Shown here piece by piece: positions 47,236 through 57,379 of a DNA stretch of 64,000 nt. Below the pieces are notes generated by a model, which ran no database searches, was not told where the DNA came from, and saw nothing but the letters and a program-made list of their open reading frames with translations. The number at the start of each line of letters is the position of its first letter. Position 1 is the first letter of the stretch. This stretch comes from Liriodendron chinense (Eukaryota > Streptophyta > Magnoliopsida > Magnoliales > Magnoliaceae). Made by a program: the position numbers and the translations under genes. The stretch spans positions 806,001-870,000 of the forward strand of contig PVNU02001879.1 of the NCBI GenBank assembly GCA_003013855.2, given 5' to 3'.

Positions 47236-47943
47236 ATGGACGAGCAAGGGGATGAACTGGTTAGCAGTGATGCTCCTCAAGGGCCATATGACAAGGTTGG
47301 GTATCTGACTAACCAGATGATGGGGCACAGACCTCCTGCTTCAGTTGGGACGCAAGCTCAGCTAGCCAAACAGAAGCTTGAAAAGCACAACCACCCACTG
47401 CAACAACAGCTGCAGCAGCAGCTCAAGATGTTCTGGGCGAAACAATATGAAGAAACTGAGCAGATGAACAATTTCAACAACCACAGCTTACCTTTGAAAA
47501 TGATCAGTAAGATCATGAAGGAAGATGACAACGGCCATAAGATATCTGTGGAGGTCCCCGTGGTATTCTCCAAGGCCTGTGAGATGTTTATCCAAGAGCT
47601 GACTCTGCGGTCTTGGATTCATGCAGAGGAGAACATGCGGAGGTGTCTGGGGAAGAAGGACATCTCAGCAGCAGCGACAAGGACAGATAGCTTCGAATTT
47701 CTACTCGATATTGATCCTGGGGTCGTGCTGAAGGATGAGTTAAATGGATCGATCCCAATGGCTGGGGCCATGCCGGTCGGGGGTCCTACAGAAGTCATTG
47801 CTTACAATCCCGTGCCAATAATGGGTGAACCAGTTATTGATCAGGCCTTGAATGTTCAACAGCCTTCCCTGCCTCAGCAGATATGGCAACAACAAGAGAG
47901 GGTCGATCAGCAGCAGCAGTCACCATCGCCTGATGATGGTTGA
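47236..47943 (+). CDS. NF-YC: NF-YC-like histone-fold protein, diverged (copy C)
   Basis: 235 residues, intact, intronless in the coding part. The N-terminus MDEQGDELVSSDAPQGPYDK is like canonical plant NF-YC proteins, followed by a Q-rich lead (HPLQQQLQQQLKMFWAKQYE), the histone fold and a Q-rich tail ending QQQQSPSPDDG. NF-YC pairs with NF-YB and then NF-YA for CCAAT-box binding. The fold is diverged at its start: LKMISKIMKEDDNGHKISVE replaces the usual L-A-R-I-K-K-I-M-K-A-D-E-D-V-R-M-I-S-A-E block, losing basic residues that contact DNA phosphate. The later part (VFSKACEMFIQELTLRSWIH, KKDISAAATRTDSFEFLLDI) is close to normal. Open frame over 235 codons argues for function, perhaps altered DNA or partner binding. 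Confidence 0.87.
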   Translation: MDEQGDELVSSDAPQGPYDKVGYLTNQMMGHRPPASVGTQAQLAKQKLEKHNHPLQQQLQQQLKMFWAKQYEETEQMNNFNNHSLPLKMISKIMKEDDNGHKISVEVPVVFSKACEMFIQELTLRSWIHAEENMRRCLGKKDISAAATRTDSFEFLLDIDPGVVLKDELNGSIPMAGAMPVGGPTEVIAYNPVPIMGEPVIDQALNVQQPSLPQQIWQQQERVDQQQQSPSPDDG

Positions 47944-48619
47944 GCGGGAAACAGAATATAGGGTAGTTGCAGACGAGATTGGATTACAAGTAAGCGATTT
48001 ATTCTAAGAGATTTTTGTTCATAAAAGTTTCTGTGTTGAATTCATGGGTTTTTCAGTTATCTTCTTAAATCTCAGTTTGGCTTCTCATATATGCCTCCGT
48101 TCACTTTACATGGAAAGGACGAAGGACAATATTCCACCCAACTGAGTTTCAGATTGGGCCGACCATGTTTTGTATATGGATTTCCATCCATTCACAAGAC
48201 GCAGAAAACAAGGATGAGTAGACACCCGAAACATCAGGCCATTACAAAACTACATCAGGGCTAGGCCTCGTGATTTTAAAGGTGTACTGTGCCGCATGGG
48301 AGTTTTCATTGGCCTAACTTTTAGCCTTCATGGAGAAGATTAGGGTACACACGTGATAGACGGATTGTATGTTATAACCACATCATGGTGGGACCCACAG
48401 TGGATTGTAGGTTAGACTAAAAATACAATGCTTTTGTATTGAATCCAGCCAGGGGTGGAATTCGTTTCTCTCGTTTATTTTGGGTTTTGCATGCTGTGGA
48501 TACTCTGGATCACCAGCATATATGCGCCTCCCAACAGAGCCCACATGAAGATATGATCAACCGATCGAAACTGTTCATCTTACAAGCTCCATTTTTTAAT
48601 TAATATATCTCAAGTATTG
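47944..48619. other. 3' flank of the NF-YC-like gene
   Basis: No coding region. Parts near 48120-48200 and 48390-48420 are decayed halves of the foldback family (CATGGTGGGACCCACAGTGG). No clear poly-A signal cluster. Confidence 0.4.
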
Positions 48620-48785
48620 TCCCTAATGTGGGCCCACATTGATGCATATGTTCTATATGCATGCGGTCGATCCATTTTGCTTGATCATTTTAAGGCATGA
48701 GCCTAAAAGTAAAGCATCCAATTCTTTGGTGGACTAAACAGTAGGAAATTACAATGTTGATTGACCATTAACAAAAGTTTTCAAT

Positions 48786-48787
<2 letters not shown>

Positions 48788-48847
<60 letters not shown>
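48788..48847. repeat. (AT)n microsatellite
   Basis: About 30 uninterrupted AT units within the arm of a foldback repeat. Confidence 0.95.
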
Positions 48848-48848
<1 letters not shown>

Positions 48849-49023
48849 TGTTTTACCCCGGATTCATGTGACCTTATCAGGTTGGATGTCAAATAAACAT
48901 TAAGGAAAACATTACAGTGGACTCTAGGAACTCTTTAGTGGTACCGCATTCAATTACCAATGTTTCCTATAGTACGGCATTCTTGAGATAGGGATCTTGT
49001 TCTTTTTTGGACTCATACCCTTA

Positions 49024-49609
49024 TAGGGCCTGTTTGATTTTTTATTTCCTTGGCAAATGCAATGTATATGTATAATGATTATTTCCTGTTATTTACTACT
49101 CCTTTCCCAATGTATGATTTGACTCTGTACTTTTCTATTACTAAAATGGAGGAGAATAATGAAATACAGGCGGGCCCACCATGATGTATCTAGCTTATCC
49201 ACACTATTCATCTGTTTTGCCAAATGAACATAAGGCATGGACCAAAAAATGGGTCAAATCCAATGCTTTGGTAGACCACACCTCAGGAAAAAGGGAATCC
49301 AACACTTATCATTAAAAACTTCTTACTGCCAATGTTTCTTATGGTGTGGGCCACTTGAATGTTGGATCTGCCTCATTTTTTGGTTCATGTCTCAAAATAT
49401 TCAATTAAAACTAATGGACAAATATATTATATATATATCCCGGTGGGGGCCATAATCATATATATCTCGGTGAGGGCCATAATTTTAAACTGCTTCTTTT
49501 GGATCGATTTTTGAGATAGGAATTGCTAAGAATTTCAAAATGGGCAAAGAAGTAATAATGGGTGATTTCCAAGATATTTCCATTTCCCAGGAAAATTAAA
49601 CAGGCCCTA
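49024..49609. mobile_element. MITE with TAGGGCCTGTTTG termini
   Basis: Ends TAGGGCCTGTTTGATTTT and AAATTAAACAGGCCCTA are inverted repeats; subterminal TTTCCTTGGCAAATG and TTTCCCAGGAAAA also pair loosely. The flanks fit a short TA-rich TSD (CCTTA left, TAATG right), so PIF/Harbinger-like or hAT-like origin stays open. It carries a foldback repeat inside. Confidence 0.65.
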
Positions 49610-49717
49610 TAATGATTAGGTAAAATGAATGGACGGTGTGAATATAGAATACATGCATTAAGGTTTTCCAACAATAAGGGCTGCACCCTCTTGGGTGAGG
49701 TCAACTCCAACATCATT

Positions 49718-49915
49718 TTTTTTTTCTACACAACACGACTCAAACACCCGAACCCGAACATAACCCACACAACCCGGCCTGAACACAACCTGGCCCGAAC
49801 TCGACCCAGCCCGACTGAAAGCAAAGCACCCAAATGTGCTACTAGTGTGTCTCGAACCTGAGACCAGCTGGTTGATAAACTCGGACTCAACCAGCTGGGC
49901 TAGGCCCTTTCACAG
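49718..49915 (-). mobile_element. tRNA-derived SINE
   Basis: On the minus strand, CTAGCCCAGCTGGTTGAGTC is a good pol III A box and TCAGGTTCGAGACAC a good B box, ~45 bp apart. The body follows, with CGGGTT/CGGGCC words, and ends in an A tail (T run at 49718-49728 on the plus strand). No coding capacity; it would use LINE enzymes. Confidence 0.7.
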
Positions 49916-49999
49916 TTAGCTCCCACATGCTGCCTCCTCTTTCCAGCCACCATGTCATGCCTATGGTGTATCCAAGCCGGGTAAAAGGTGAGCTTCACG

Positions 50000-50196
50000 T
50001 TGGGTGTGGATTTTCTTGAGGGTAGATTAGCTTTGTAAACTTCTGGAATTCATAATGAAGCTATCGTTTTATGATTTGGTTTTTTCCCACAAGGGTTTTC
50101 CACGTAAAATTTGTTGGTCCTCGTGTTGATTACTTGTGTGGTGTGTGGTAATTGTTTGAATCTCTTCGGTGCTTTTGCTGACCGAATTTTCAACAA
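50000..50196 (+). repeat. Copia LTR 3' fragment
   Basis: Shares GGGTAGATTAGCTTTGTAA, ACAAGGGTTTTC, ACGTAAAATT and the TTTTCAACA end with 17370-17568. AGCTTCAC occurs just before (about 49992) and again directly after the CAACA end (50197), which may be a TSD of a secondary insertion. Confidence 0.5.
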
Positions 50197-50292
50197 GCTT
50201 CACATTAAGATCATTGGCCAAAAAGCTAGGTACGCATGGACCACGTCATCAAAATAATTAGAAATCGAATTGCGTAGTGAGTTACTCGGTAA

Positions 50293-50752
50293 GCTTTTAT
50301 CTTACTGAGTAAACTCAATTGGGCCAACTGTGAATGTATATAGTTTATCCACACCGCCCATCCATTTTTCCCGCTCCTTTAAGGGCCTGAGCCTGAAATT
50401 GAAGCATATCCAAAGCTCAAATGGAACATACGACAGGAAATAGTGGGAATAATGATGTCTACCATTAAAACCTTCGTAGGACCCACAGTGATGTTTATTT
50501 TTCATCTAACTTGCTCATAAGATCACACAGTCATTAATGAAGGGAAAACAAAAATATCAGCTTGATCTAAAACTTCAGTGGCCTCTAAGAATTTTTCAAT
50601 AGTAGAGGTTTAATTCACAGTGTTTCCTGTGTTGTGATCTACTTAACCTTTGGATATGCTTCAATCCCTAAAATTATCTGTTAAAATGGATGGACGGAGT
50701 GGATAAAATAAATAAATCATGGTGGGGCCACAGAGTTTACTCAGTACGCTAA
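50293..50752. repeat. Foldback repeat copy
   Basis: Arms: ATCTTACTGAGTAAACTCAA at the left and GAGTTTACTCAGTACGCTAA at the right, with internal AAGCTCAAATGGAACATACG, AATGATGTCTACCATTAAAA, loop GATGTTTATTTTTCATCTAA, then the complementary half (GTTTCCTGTGTTGTGATCTA). Best preserved end-to-end hairpin of the family next to 60597-61135. Confidence 0.75.
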
Positions 50753-51205
50753 GGGGGTGTTTGGGGCATGGTATTAGATGGGATTAAGTGGGATGGAATT
50801 GCATTTGGTTCGGTGCAAATTCCATATGATGTTTGGGAATGATGGGAGGCTTGGGATTAGGTGGGATGGAATTGCACTTGACCCCACGTGGGATTTCAAA
50901 ATCTCACACACTTGGGCCCCACATTGATGCACATGTTTTATCCATGCCATCAAGTCCTTTATACATGACACTATGGTTATATGCATGTTCAAGTGATGGA
51001 CATCCATTGTGAATTTTGTCCGTTGATTGCAATTCCATAATCTACCAAACAGGATTATGCTTAATCCAATGGATTTCCCATAGTAAGTATTTGATCCCAA
51101 ACATAGAATTGGATATGAAAATACCATGGGATTACCATACATGTAATAATTGTACAATAAATGATGTTAATCCCACCTAATACAATTCCATCCCTTCTAG
51201 GATAC
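50753..51205. mobile_element. MITE-like element with AAT-rich inverted ends
   Basis: The left GGGGGTGTTTGGGGCATGGT and ATTAGATGGGATTAAGTGGG pair with AATCCCACCTAATACAATTC near 51170-51192. Non-coding. TSD not resolved. Confidence 0.4.
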
Positions 51206-51639
51206 CGGCTTCGAATACTTAGATGGCAATTCAACTCAATGTTGAGCTGTGGCCTACCTAATGATTTGACCTGCTTTCAAGACAAATGATCTTTCTAGTG
51301 AGTCTCACCCGTCACATATGGAGTGAGTGCCTAATCACTGGCAGTTGGTGGCTATCGAGTGGAAAGTCTAGAGAAAAAAGATGAACGGATGCGAATTTCC
51401 TTTAACCACAGCCTATAGGGAGACCCTGTGTGATGTCCGCATGACATTCATTCCCTCTATCAGTTTCTCGAGATCGTGTTAGGGCATGAATTAAAAAAAA
51501 AAATGGTTGGTCAAAAACTCAAGTGGGCCACTGAAAGCCCACACCGTTGAAATCTTCTTGAGCATCAAAGAAGTTTTCGACCAAGATGATATTTGTGTTT
51601 GTCATTCCACATGCTGGTAATAACATTATGAATAGGTTG
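51206..51639. other. Unassigned spacer
   Basis: Includes decayed foldback words (AGTGGGCCACTGAAAGCCCA, GAATAGGTTGGATGGCATAT) near 51520-51650. No gene. Confidence 0.4.
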
Positions 51640-51900
51640 GATGGCATATAGCCACAGGTCTCTTGCTCTGCATTAATTGGGGCTTTTCTAAAATCATTGT
51701 GGAGAGTGATTCACTAACTGTGGTGAATTTATTGAAGAAGGAGCAGTCTTTCTAACTGGATCCTATGGTATTGGTGGTCTCGGGTTGCATCTCTAACAAT
51801 GAGGGTGGATGTGAAAATTTATTTTGCGCCAAGAGAGGTAAATGGTGTGGCTGATGGCTTAGCGCCCGGATGGGCAGTGAATCCCAATACAAAAGGACCT
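51640..51900 (+). mobile_element. LINE fragment, RNase H region
   Basis: On the plus strand the pieces IIVESDSLTVVNLLKKEQSF and, in another frame, PREVNGVADGLA match the RNase H domain at the end of plant L1 ORF2. Stops and a frameshift break it. The 3' tail was not found immediately downstream. Confidence 0.7.
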
Positions 51901-53389
51901 TTTTGAATCTTAGTGAGCTTCCAAGAATAATTTAGGGTGTTATACCATGTTTCTGACCAACTTGTCAGAAGCAGGACGACGGCCGATTTGAACGACCAAT
52001 TTCCATTTACACTCAAGACCGTTGCCAATTTCAACGGGTGATTTTCGTTTTGCACTCAGGTTGCCATTGCAGGCAGATCCAAAATTATCTATTGGCGCCT
52101 ATTCCTGATAATCCCTGAAAAGGACGAGTGTTGTTGTACTCATCACGTCATTGGGATAATGGCTAAGATGTGGCCTATTGAGATTTTAAGGCAGGGGCAA
52201 TGGCTGACCGTGTCTTGCATCCACTGAAATGTGGTCGATTGCAATTTGCGCCCAGATAACAATAGCCAATTGCGTTTCCCACCACGAGGCAGCAGCCGAT
52301 TGTGTCAGCAGCTAAGATACAGTGGCCGGTGAAGGTTTTCTACCAATGTAGGCGGTCAAGCAATTGATACAAGGAGTAGTAGCTGATTAATATCTATAGC
52401 CAGTTACAAGACACAAGACTGGTGTCAGGCAGAGAAACGAGAAAAGAAATCCTTAGAAAGCCAAGTAGTGTTGAATGTGGCTATAAGCAGGAGAGGGGAG
52501 AGAAGCCTTGTAAGTGGTTATAGGACACTTGTCTAGATAGGAAAGAAGTTTATGGAGAATAGGGAGTTATTAGGACGTGTAAGGATGTAAAAGAAAAGAA
52601 GTAGGTCCCAAGGCAGTTGTTATAACTACTCAATGTGGAGTAACCAGATGGTTCTTCTCTTTAGGGAGAAGTTATAAATGCAAGAGGAGAGCAACAGAGC
52701 AAGAGGTTCCAGTACCAAACAACAACAAACCAAATTAATCTATCTTTTCAATTTACCATGTCTTTTACATTTCGTAATATAACTGGTCCCTTTTTCACAT
52801 TCCAAGTACTTTATATTTTTTAGCGTAACTGGTCCCAATACCAACCCAAAACCAAATTAATACTTCAATTCTAGCTATCATATCATATTCCTTATCTTGT
52901 TATTTATGTTCCTTAGCATAATCAATTTCTTTGTTACGTTCCTTAACATTGTTTATGTTTCATAGTGTAAGCAACGGAGTTATGTTTCATAGTAGAAAAT
53001 CAGTAGCCAGAACTTTCTAGTCAATAAAAGTTTCTTTTTTCAATTATATCTTCAATTAGTAAGAAAGACTCGGAGCTTGCCCCATGCGGCTGACTATAAG
53101 TATCTCCTTTATTTCTTTAGTTCTTAAGATTATGAGAAGTCCTTTCGCTTAAGATTGTGATAAGTCCTTTTGCTCAGAAGGCAAAAGTAGAATTTACTTT
53201 TGGAGGACAAACCCCACCCTCCAAACATCGCCTGATTAACTATTTAAAAACGATTGAGCAGGTGGCTGAATAGGTGACTGATCTCCACATATCGCAGCCA
53301 TATATGGTCGGTGATCGTAACGTATCTGCCTATCTTGGCGCTCAGGGTCATCGTTGTTCGGTTGGAATCAAGCCGCACAATCAATTCTA
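51901..53389. other. Unassigned sequence, possibly LTR-derived
   Basis: No protein recognised. 52100-52420 repeats the words GCCGATTG and AGCAG, and 52670-52680 has a TATA-like TATAAATG followed by an A/C-rich stretch, as in an LTR promoter and R region. Direct repeats AACTGGTCCC and ACCAAATTAAT occur near 52725-52860. AAGATTGTGATAAGTCC/AAGATTATGAGAAGTCC repeats near 53125 and 53150. No PBS or TSD found. Confidence 0.3.
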
Positions 53390-53912
53390 GCATGCCTGCA
53401 CACGCATCGCAAGTGTGGCCGAAGAATAGCGAGCAACATGGGGACCGTCTTCCTCGATTGAGTGGGTCTGGGTTATGTTAGGGAGGCCTAAGGTTCTCCT
53501 AGGAGTGCATTATGTGTTAGTCTTTTTGTGGTTTTTGCTCCAATATGATAGGGCCCCGGAGGTTTTTGTGCCTGGGCTGCCTGAATGTAAAAAGGATAAA
53601 AAAAATAATAATATTCTTTAAAAAAAAAGGGTTGAATGGCAAATAAACATTACAGTGAGCCCAAAAAAAGCTTTAACAGTGCGCGTTTCCATCCCATTGT
53701 TTCCAGTGGCCTGGCCCTCGTGAGTCTTGAAACTTTCTCATTATGGGGTATCATCCTAAAATGACGTGGCAAAACTTATCGGATATATATAACCTCACTG
53801 TAGGCACTCAGAGGCGAGGTTATGAATATAACCTCACTGTAGATTACGATGGGCCCACTTTAGATGGGTCAGAAACGAAACAAGGCTGATATAGAGTCCT
53901 AAAAAACCACGG
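53390..53912 (+). repeat. Direct duplication, unit 1
   Basis: Starts CTAGCATGCCTGCACACGCA and ends ATAGAGTCCTAA. Closely matches 54378-54893. Contains an A-rich tract at 53590-53628, foldback words, and two copies of ATAACCTCACTGTAG at 53790 and 53827. Confidence 0.85.
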
Positions 53913-54377
53913 CACAAAGCGATCCACTGTGAATATCAGAAGATTACAGAGATTGACAGCCCACAAAGCAAGGAAACACAGAGAAAAACTCCAAGTTTTC
54001 TCTCACACACACCTCTCCCCTCTTCCTAGTACAAATAGGAAACCTTGGACAACTTAGGATTCCTCTCTAAGTCGGATTACAACACCTTAAATAGGAAGAA
54101 ATCCGAAAATAGAAACACCTTGCGCAGTACTGCGGACTGCGCAAGGACTCCGCGCGCACAGCCGACCGGTCGGTCGACCGATCAGCCTTCACAAAAAACA
54201 GTCCAGGGAGTTTACAGCCGACACTGCCTCACATCCAACCGGTCGGCCGACCAGTCTGGGCACCACAAAAATCTGTCCATGGGGGGGTCTTTAACTGCAT
54301 CTGGGTCAGGCCGTCTGGCCGGTCAGCCGGCCGGTCGGAGCACCCAATTCGTGCATCGTTTGAAGACTCCCCAACAC
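53913..54377. other. Spacer with palindromic CGGTCGACCG motifs
   Basis: 465 bp between the two duplicated units. 54118-54143 (TGCGCAGTACTGCGGACTGC) and three clusters near 54161-54185, 54237-54262 and 54308-54340 are made of overlapping self-complementary words such as CCGGTCGGTCGACCG, CCGGTCGGCCGACC and CTGGCCGGTCAGCCGGCC. GC-rich relative to surroundings. It may be an inserted LTR or MITE fragment. Confidence 0.5.
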
Positions 54378-54893
54378 TAGCATGCCGGCACACGCATCGC
54401 AAGTGTGGCCGAAGAATAGCAAGCAACATGGGGACCGTCTTCCTCGATTGAGTGGGTCTGGTTTATGTTAGGGAGGCCTAAGGTTCTCCTAGGAGTGCAT
54501 TATGTGTTAGTCTTTTTTTTGTTTTTGCTCCAATATGATAGGGGGCCCCGGAGGTTTTTGTGCCTGGGCTGCCTAATGTAAAAAGGATAAAAAAGAAATA
54601 ATATTCTTTAAAAAAAAAGGGGGGGTTGAATGTTAAATAAACATTACGGTGAGCCCAAAAAAGCTTTAACAGTGCGCGTTTCCATCCCATTGTTTCCGGT
54701 GGCCTGGCCCTCGTGAGTCTTGGAACTTTCTCAGTATGGGTATCATCCTAAAATGACGTGGCAAAACTTATGTAATATATATAACCTCACTGTAGGCACT
54801 CAGAGGCGAGGTTATGAATATAACATCACTGTAGATTACGATGGGCCCACTTTAGATGGGTCAGAAACGAAACAAGGCTGATATAGAGTCCTA
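54378..54893 (+). repeat. Direct duplication, unit 2
   Basis: Matches 53390-53912 with a few substitutions and small indels in homopolymers. Its right end continues into the left arm of the inverted repeat described at 54780-55122. Confidence 0.85.
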
Positions 54894-55122
54894 ATTTGGA
54901 AACTAGTGGTTATCGAAGGTCATGCCCCTTGATCATATATAGTTTTGATCATTCCAATTGATTTAATTTTAGCATTATAACCCACCGATAGTGGACCCCA
55001 TGATTTGAACGGCTTGATTTGAGTTAGACGTATGCCACATGTAGTATATCCAATGAATCTGTACGAACATATCACACTTTCCAAAAAATCCCCTTTTAGC
55101 ATTAAAATGAGAACAGAAGCAA
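54780..55122 (+). repeat. Left arm of a ~0.35 kb inverted repeat
   Basis: Includes GGGCCCACTTTAGATGGGTC, TGATATAGAGTCCTAA, AACTAGTGGTTAT, AATTGATTTAATTTTAGCAT, TAACCCACCGATAGTGGACC, and ATTAAAATGAGAACAGAAGC. Each is present in reverse complement at 56665-56985, in the expected opposite order. Confidence 0.8.
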
Positions 55123-55127
55123 CAGTA

Positions 55128-55812
55128 TGATGTAGGACGGGTCGCTGACTATTTCATGGCCCAGATGGAGCAAAAGAAGACCGGATGGAGCCGTAAGTGA
55201 TCCGGACCGTCAGGACCGTGAATCGGTCGTATCTCACAATCCGGAATGAGTTACGGGACGTATAATATATCAATTTGGGGTAGCTCGAGCTACTTTAGCC
55301 AACCAACCCCACTACGCCGGGTTGCCCAACCCGGAATCGCGAGAATCGACCGTATCGACGGTCATTAGGCTAGTTTATTTTCGTTTTTACTATTTATAGT
55401 AAGTTTTAATTCGATCATAACTTTGCATCTGTAGGGTTTTAGAGTTAGTGCCCAACATGAAAAGGGCTTAGAATATTTCGTTGAACAACGTGGTTGAGGC
55501 CGTTTGATAACTTTCTATTTTTGGCCAAAAACCAAGAGTTCTAATAGATTGAACGACTTCTATAAATAGTAAGTTTACTATTTATAGTAAGTTGCGTTTT
55601 CTAGGAGTTTTAGTTGGAATTGAATTTTGATACTTTACCTAGGGTTTAGTTTCCTATTTATATGCATTGTAATTCCGTTTTATTCATTCAATTATCAATA
55701 AATCAATTATTCGGAATTTATTTCCTCTTTTTATCTTTTATTTCTTCTCGTGGATTCGAGAAACTATCGGTTAGGGAGACGGTGATCGACCTACCACGTC
55801 CTCCCTGCGTCA
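55128..55812 (+). mobile_element. Solo LTR of the CRM-like family with TSD
   Basis: 685 bp, TGATGTAGGACGGGTCGCTG to CTCCCTGCGTCA. Flanked by CAGTA at 55123-55127 and 55813-55817, a perfect 5-bp TSD, so it arose by LTR-LTR recombination of a complete insertion. Its first 72 bases remain open in the pol frame (VADYFMAQMEQKK), as in the full element. Confidence 0.93.
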
Positions 55813-56125
55813 CAGTACGTATGCTGGAAACTTTCACCTAAGATCTGTCCAAAGAGAATTGCTCCCGGACCCAGTGAGTCCAGGGAAGATTAGGGATCAG
55901 CCTAGTAGTTTGTAGTGTTATGTCTGGAGGCCCTTATGAAGGTTGGGCTTGCGCCAGCGATGGGGCTGTTAGGTTATACTTTTGCCTTGGTATGTTAGGT
56001 TAAACAATTCAGTTTTGTTTTTGTAGTCCTTGCCTAAATTTGTATTTCTTTCTTTTAACTAAAAAGAAGTCCTGAGCATCGGGGGAAAAAAAAAAAAGAG
56101 AGAGTTCATTTTGCACATGATATAG
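55813..56125. other. Unassigned spacer
   Basis: No gene. A-rich run at 56084-56100. Confidence 0.4.
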
Positions 56126-56465
56126 TGATGTAGAAACGTTTGCCAATTATTACATGGCCAAATGGACCAAAAGAAGACCAATCGGGGTCGGAAGTGATCC
56201 AGACCATCAGGCTGTAAAGCAGTTGTATCGCGCAATCCGGAATTAGTTTTTGGACATATAATATATGATTTTGGGATGGCTCGAGCTACTTTAGCCACCA
56301 CCCAACCCTGCTATGTTAGGTTGCCCAAGCCAGAATTGCAAGATTTGACTAGATCGACGGTCATTATAATTTATCATAACTTTTGATCAGTAGAGTTTTA
56401 AAATTAGTGCCCATCGTGAAAAAGGCTTAGAATAATTAGTAGAACAACATGGTTGGCCTGTTTGA
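56126..56465 (+). mobile_element. Old, truncated LTR of the CRM-like family
   Basis: Starts TGATGTAGAAACGTTTGCC and follows the family through CCAAAAGAAGACCAATCGGG, ATATAATATATGATTTTGGG and TAGTGCCCATCGTGAAAAAGG, with many changes and a deletion. It stops near GGCCTGTTTGAA where a poly-T begins. Much more diverged than the 55128 copy. Confidence 0.8.
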
Positions 56466-57000
56466 ATTTTTTTTTTAATTTTTTGCTGATTATATGGCAT
56501 CTATCCATCATCACCTAATGGCTTATATGGTAGGAACCAGATCATGAACTGTTCAAATAAATGGCCATCTCAGCATGTGGGCTCCATATAGGGAGCCACA
56601 TTGTGTGCAAAAGCCACTCTTACATGAAAGTTTCCATGAATACAACGTCGAGTGTTAACGTTGCTTCAGTTCTCATTTTAATGTTATGAGGGATTTTTAC
56701 AGGAACTGTGCATGCATTGGATATACTATATGTGGTTTACATCTAACTCAAATCATGCCATTCAAATCATGCGGTCCACTATAGATAGGTTATAATGCTA
56801 AAATTAAATCAATTGGAATAGTGAAAACTATGATCAGCAAGACCTTAATTACATAACCACTAGTTTCCTATTTAGGACACTATATCAGCCTTGTTTGGTT
56901 TCTGACCCATCTAAAGTGGGCCCCATTGTAATCTATGGTGAGGTTATATTCATAACGTCGCCTCTGAGCTTCCTAAGATGACATGGCAAAACTTATGACG
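56466..57000 (-). repeat. Right arm of the inverted repeat and flank
   Basis: 56665-56985 is the reverse complement of 54780-55122. 56466-56664 is unassigned. The arms enclose both CRM-family LTRs, about 1.54 kb in all. Confidence 0.75.
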
Positions 57001-57379
57001 TTAATTTATACCCACATTGGCATGGTTGTGGCATATGTATATAATATGGGTCTTACTCCCAGTAGAGAAAAATAAGAGGAAGAGAGCACTGAGGTTTATG
57101 TAGGCTCTGGAACCACTATCAATGAAAAAATTGATCTCTTCATGGAATATTAAAGTAATATAGTAGTTCTAAAGAACATCTTGTTTCTGTTTTTTCCTCT
57201 AAGAAAGGTAGAAGCATACCACCTACAACTTTGTTAAATCAGTAAAAATAATTGTGTAAGTGACAAAACCAAATTAACCCTTTTTTTCATCACTCTTTAT
57301 CTTTTTTTCTTTTTTCTATTTTCTTCACCAATTGAATTTGAATGGAAGTCACACCATCCAAGCCCCCTTAATCTGGCCA
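57001..57379 (-). other. 3' flank of the F-box gene
   Basis: No coding region. Minus-strand AT-rich sequence just past the stop could hold the poly-A site, but no signal stands out. Confidence 0.4.

Larger units (their letters stand above)
48620..49690. repeat. Nested foldback copies split by a MITE
   Basis: An outer foldback copy (left arm and loop 48620-49023, right tail 49610-49690 with AATGATTAGGTAAAATGAAT) is interrupted by the MITE at 49024-49609. Its loop has been expanded by the (AT)n tract at 48788. A second foldback copy lies inside that MITE (49165-49460). So three layers of insertion are readable. Confidence 0.6.

Noticed and set aside
49718..49915. A functional tRNA gene
   Set aside because: Only A and B boxes are tRNA-like; no cloverleaf, and the body plus A tail fit a SINE.
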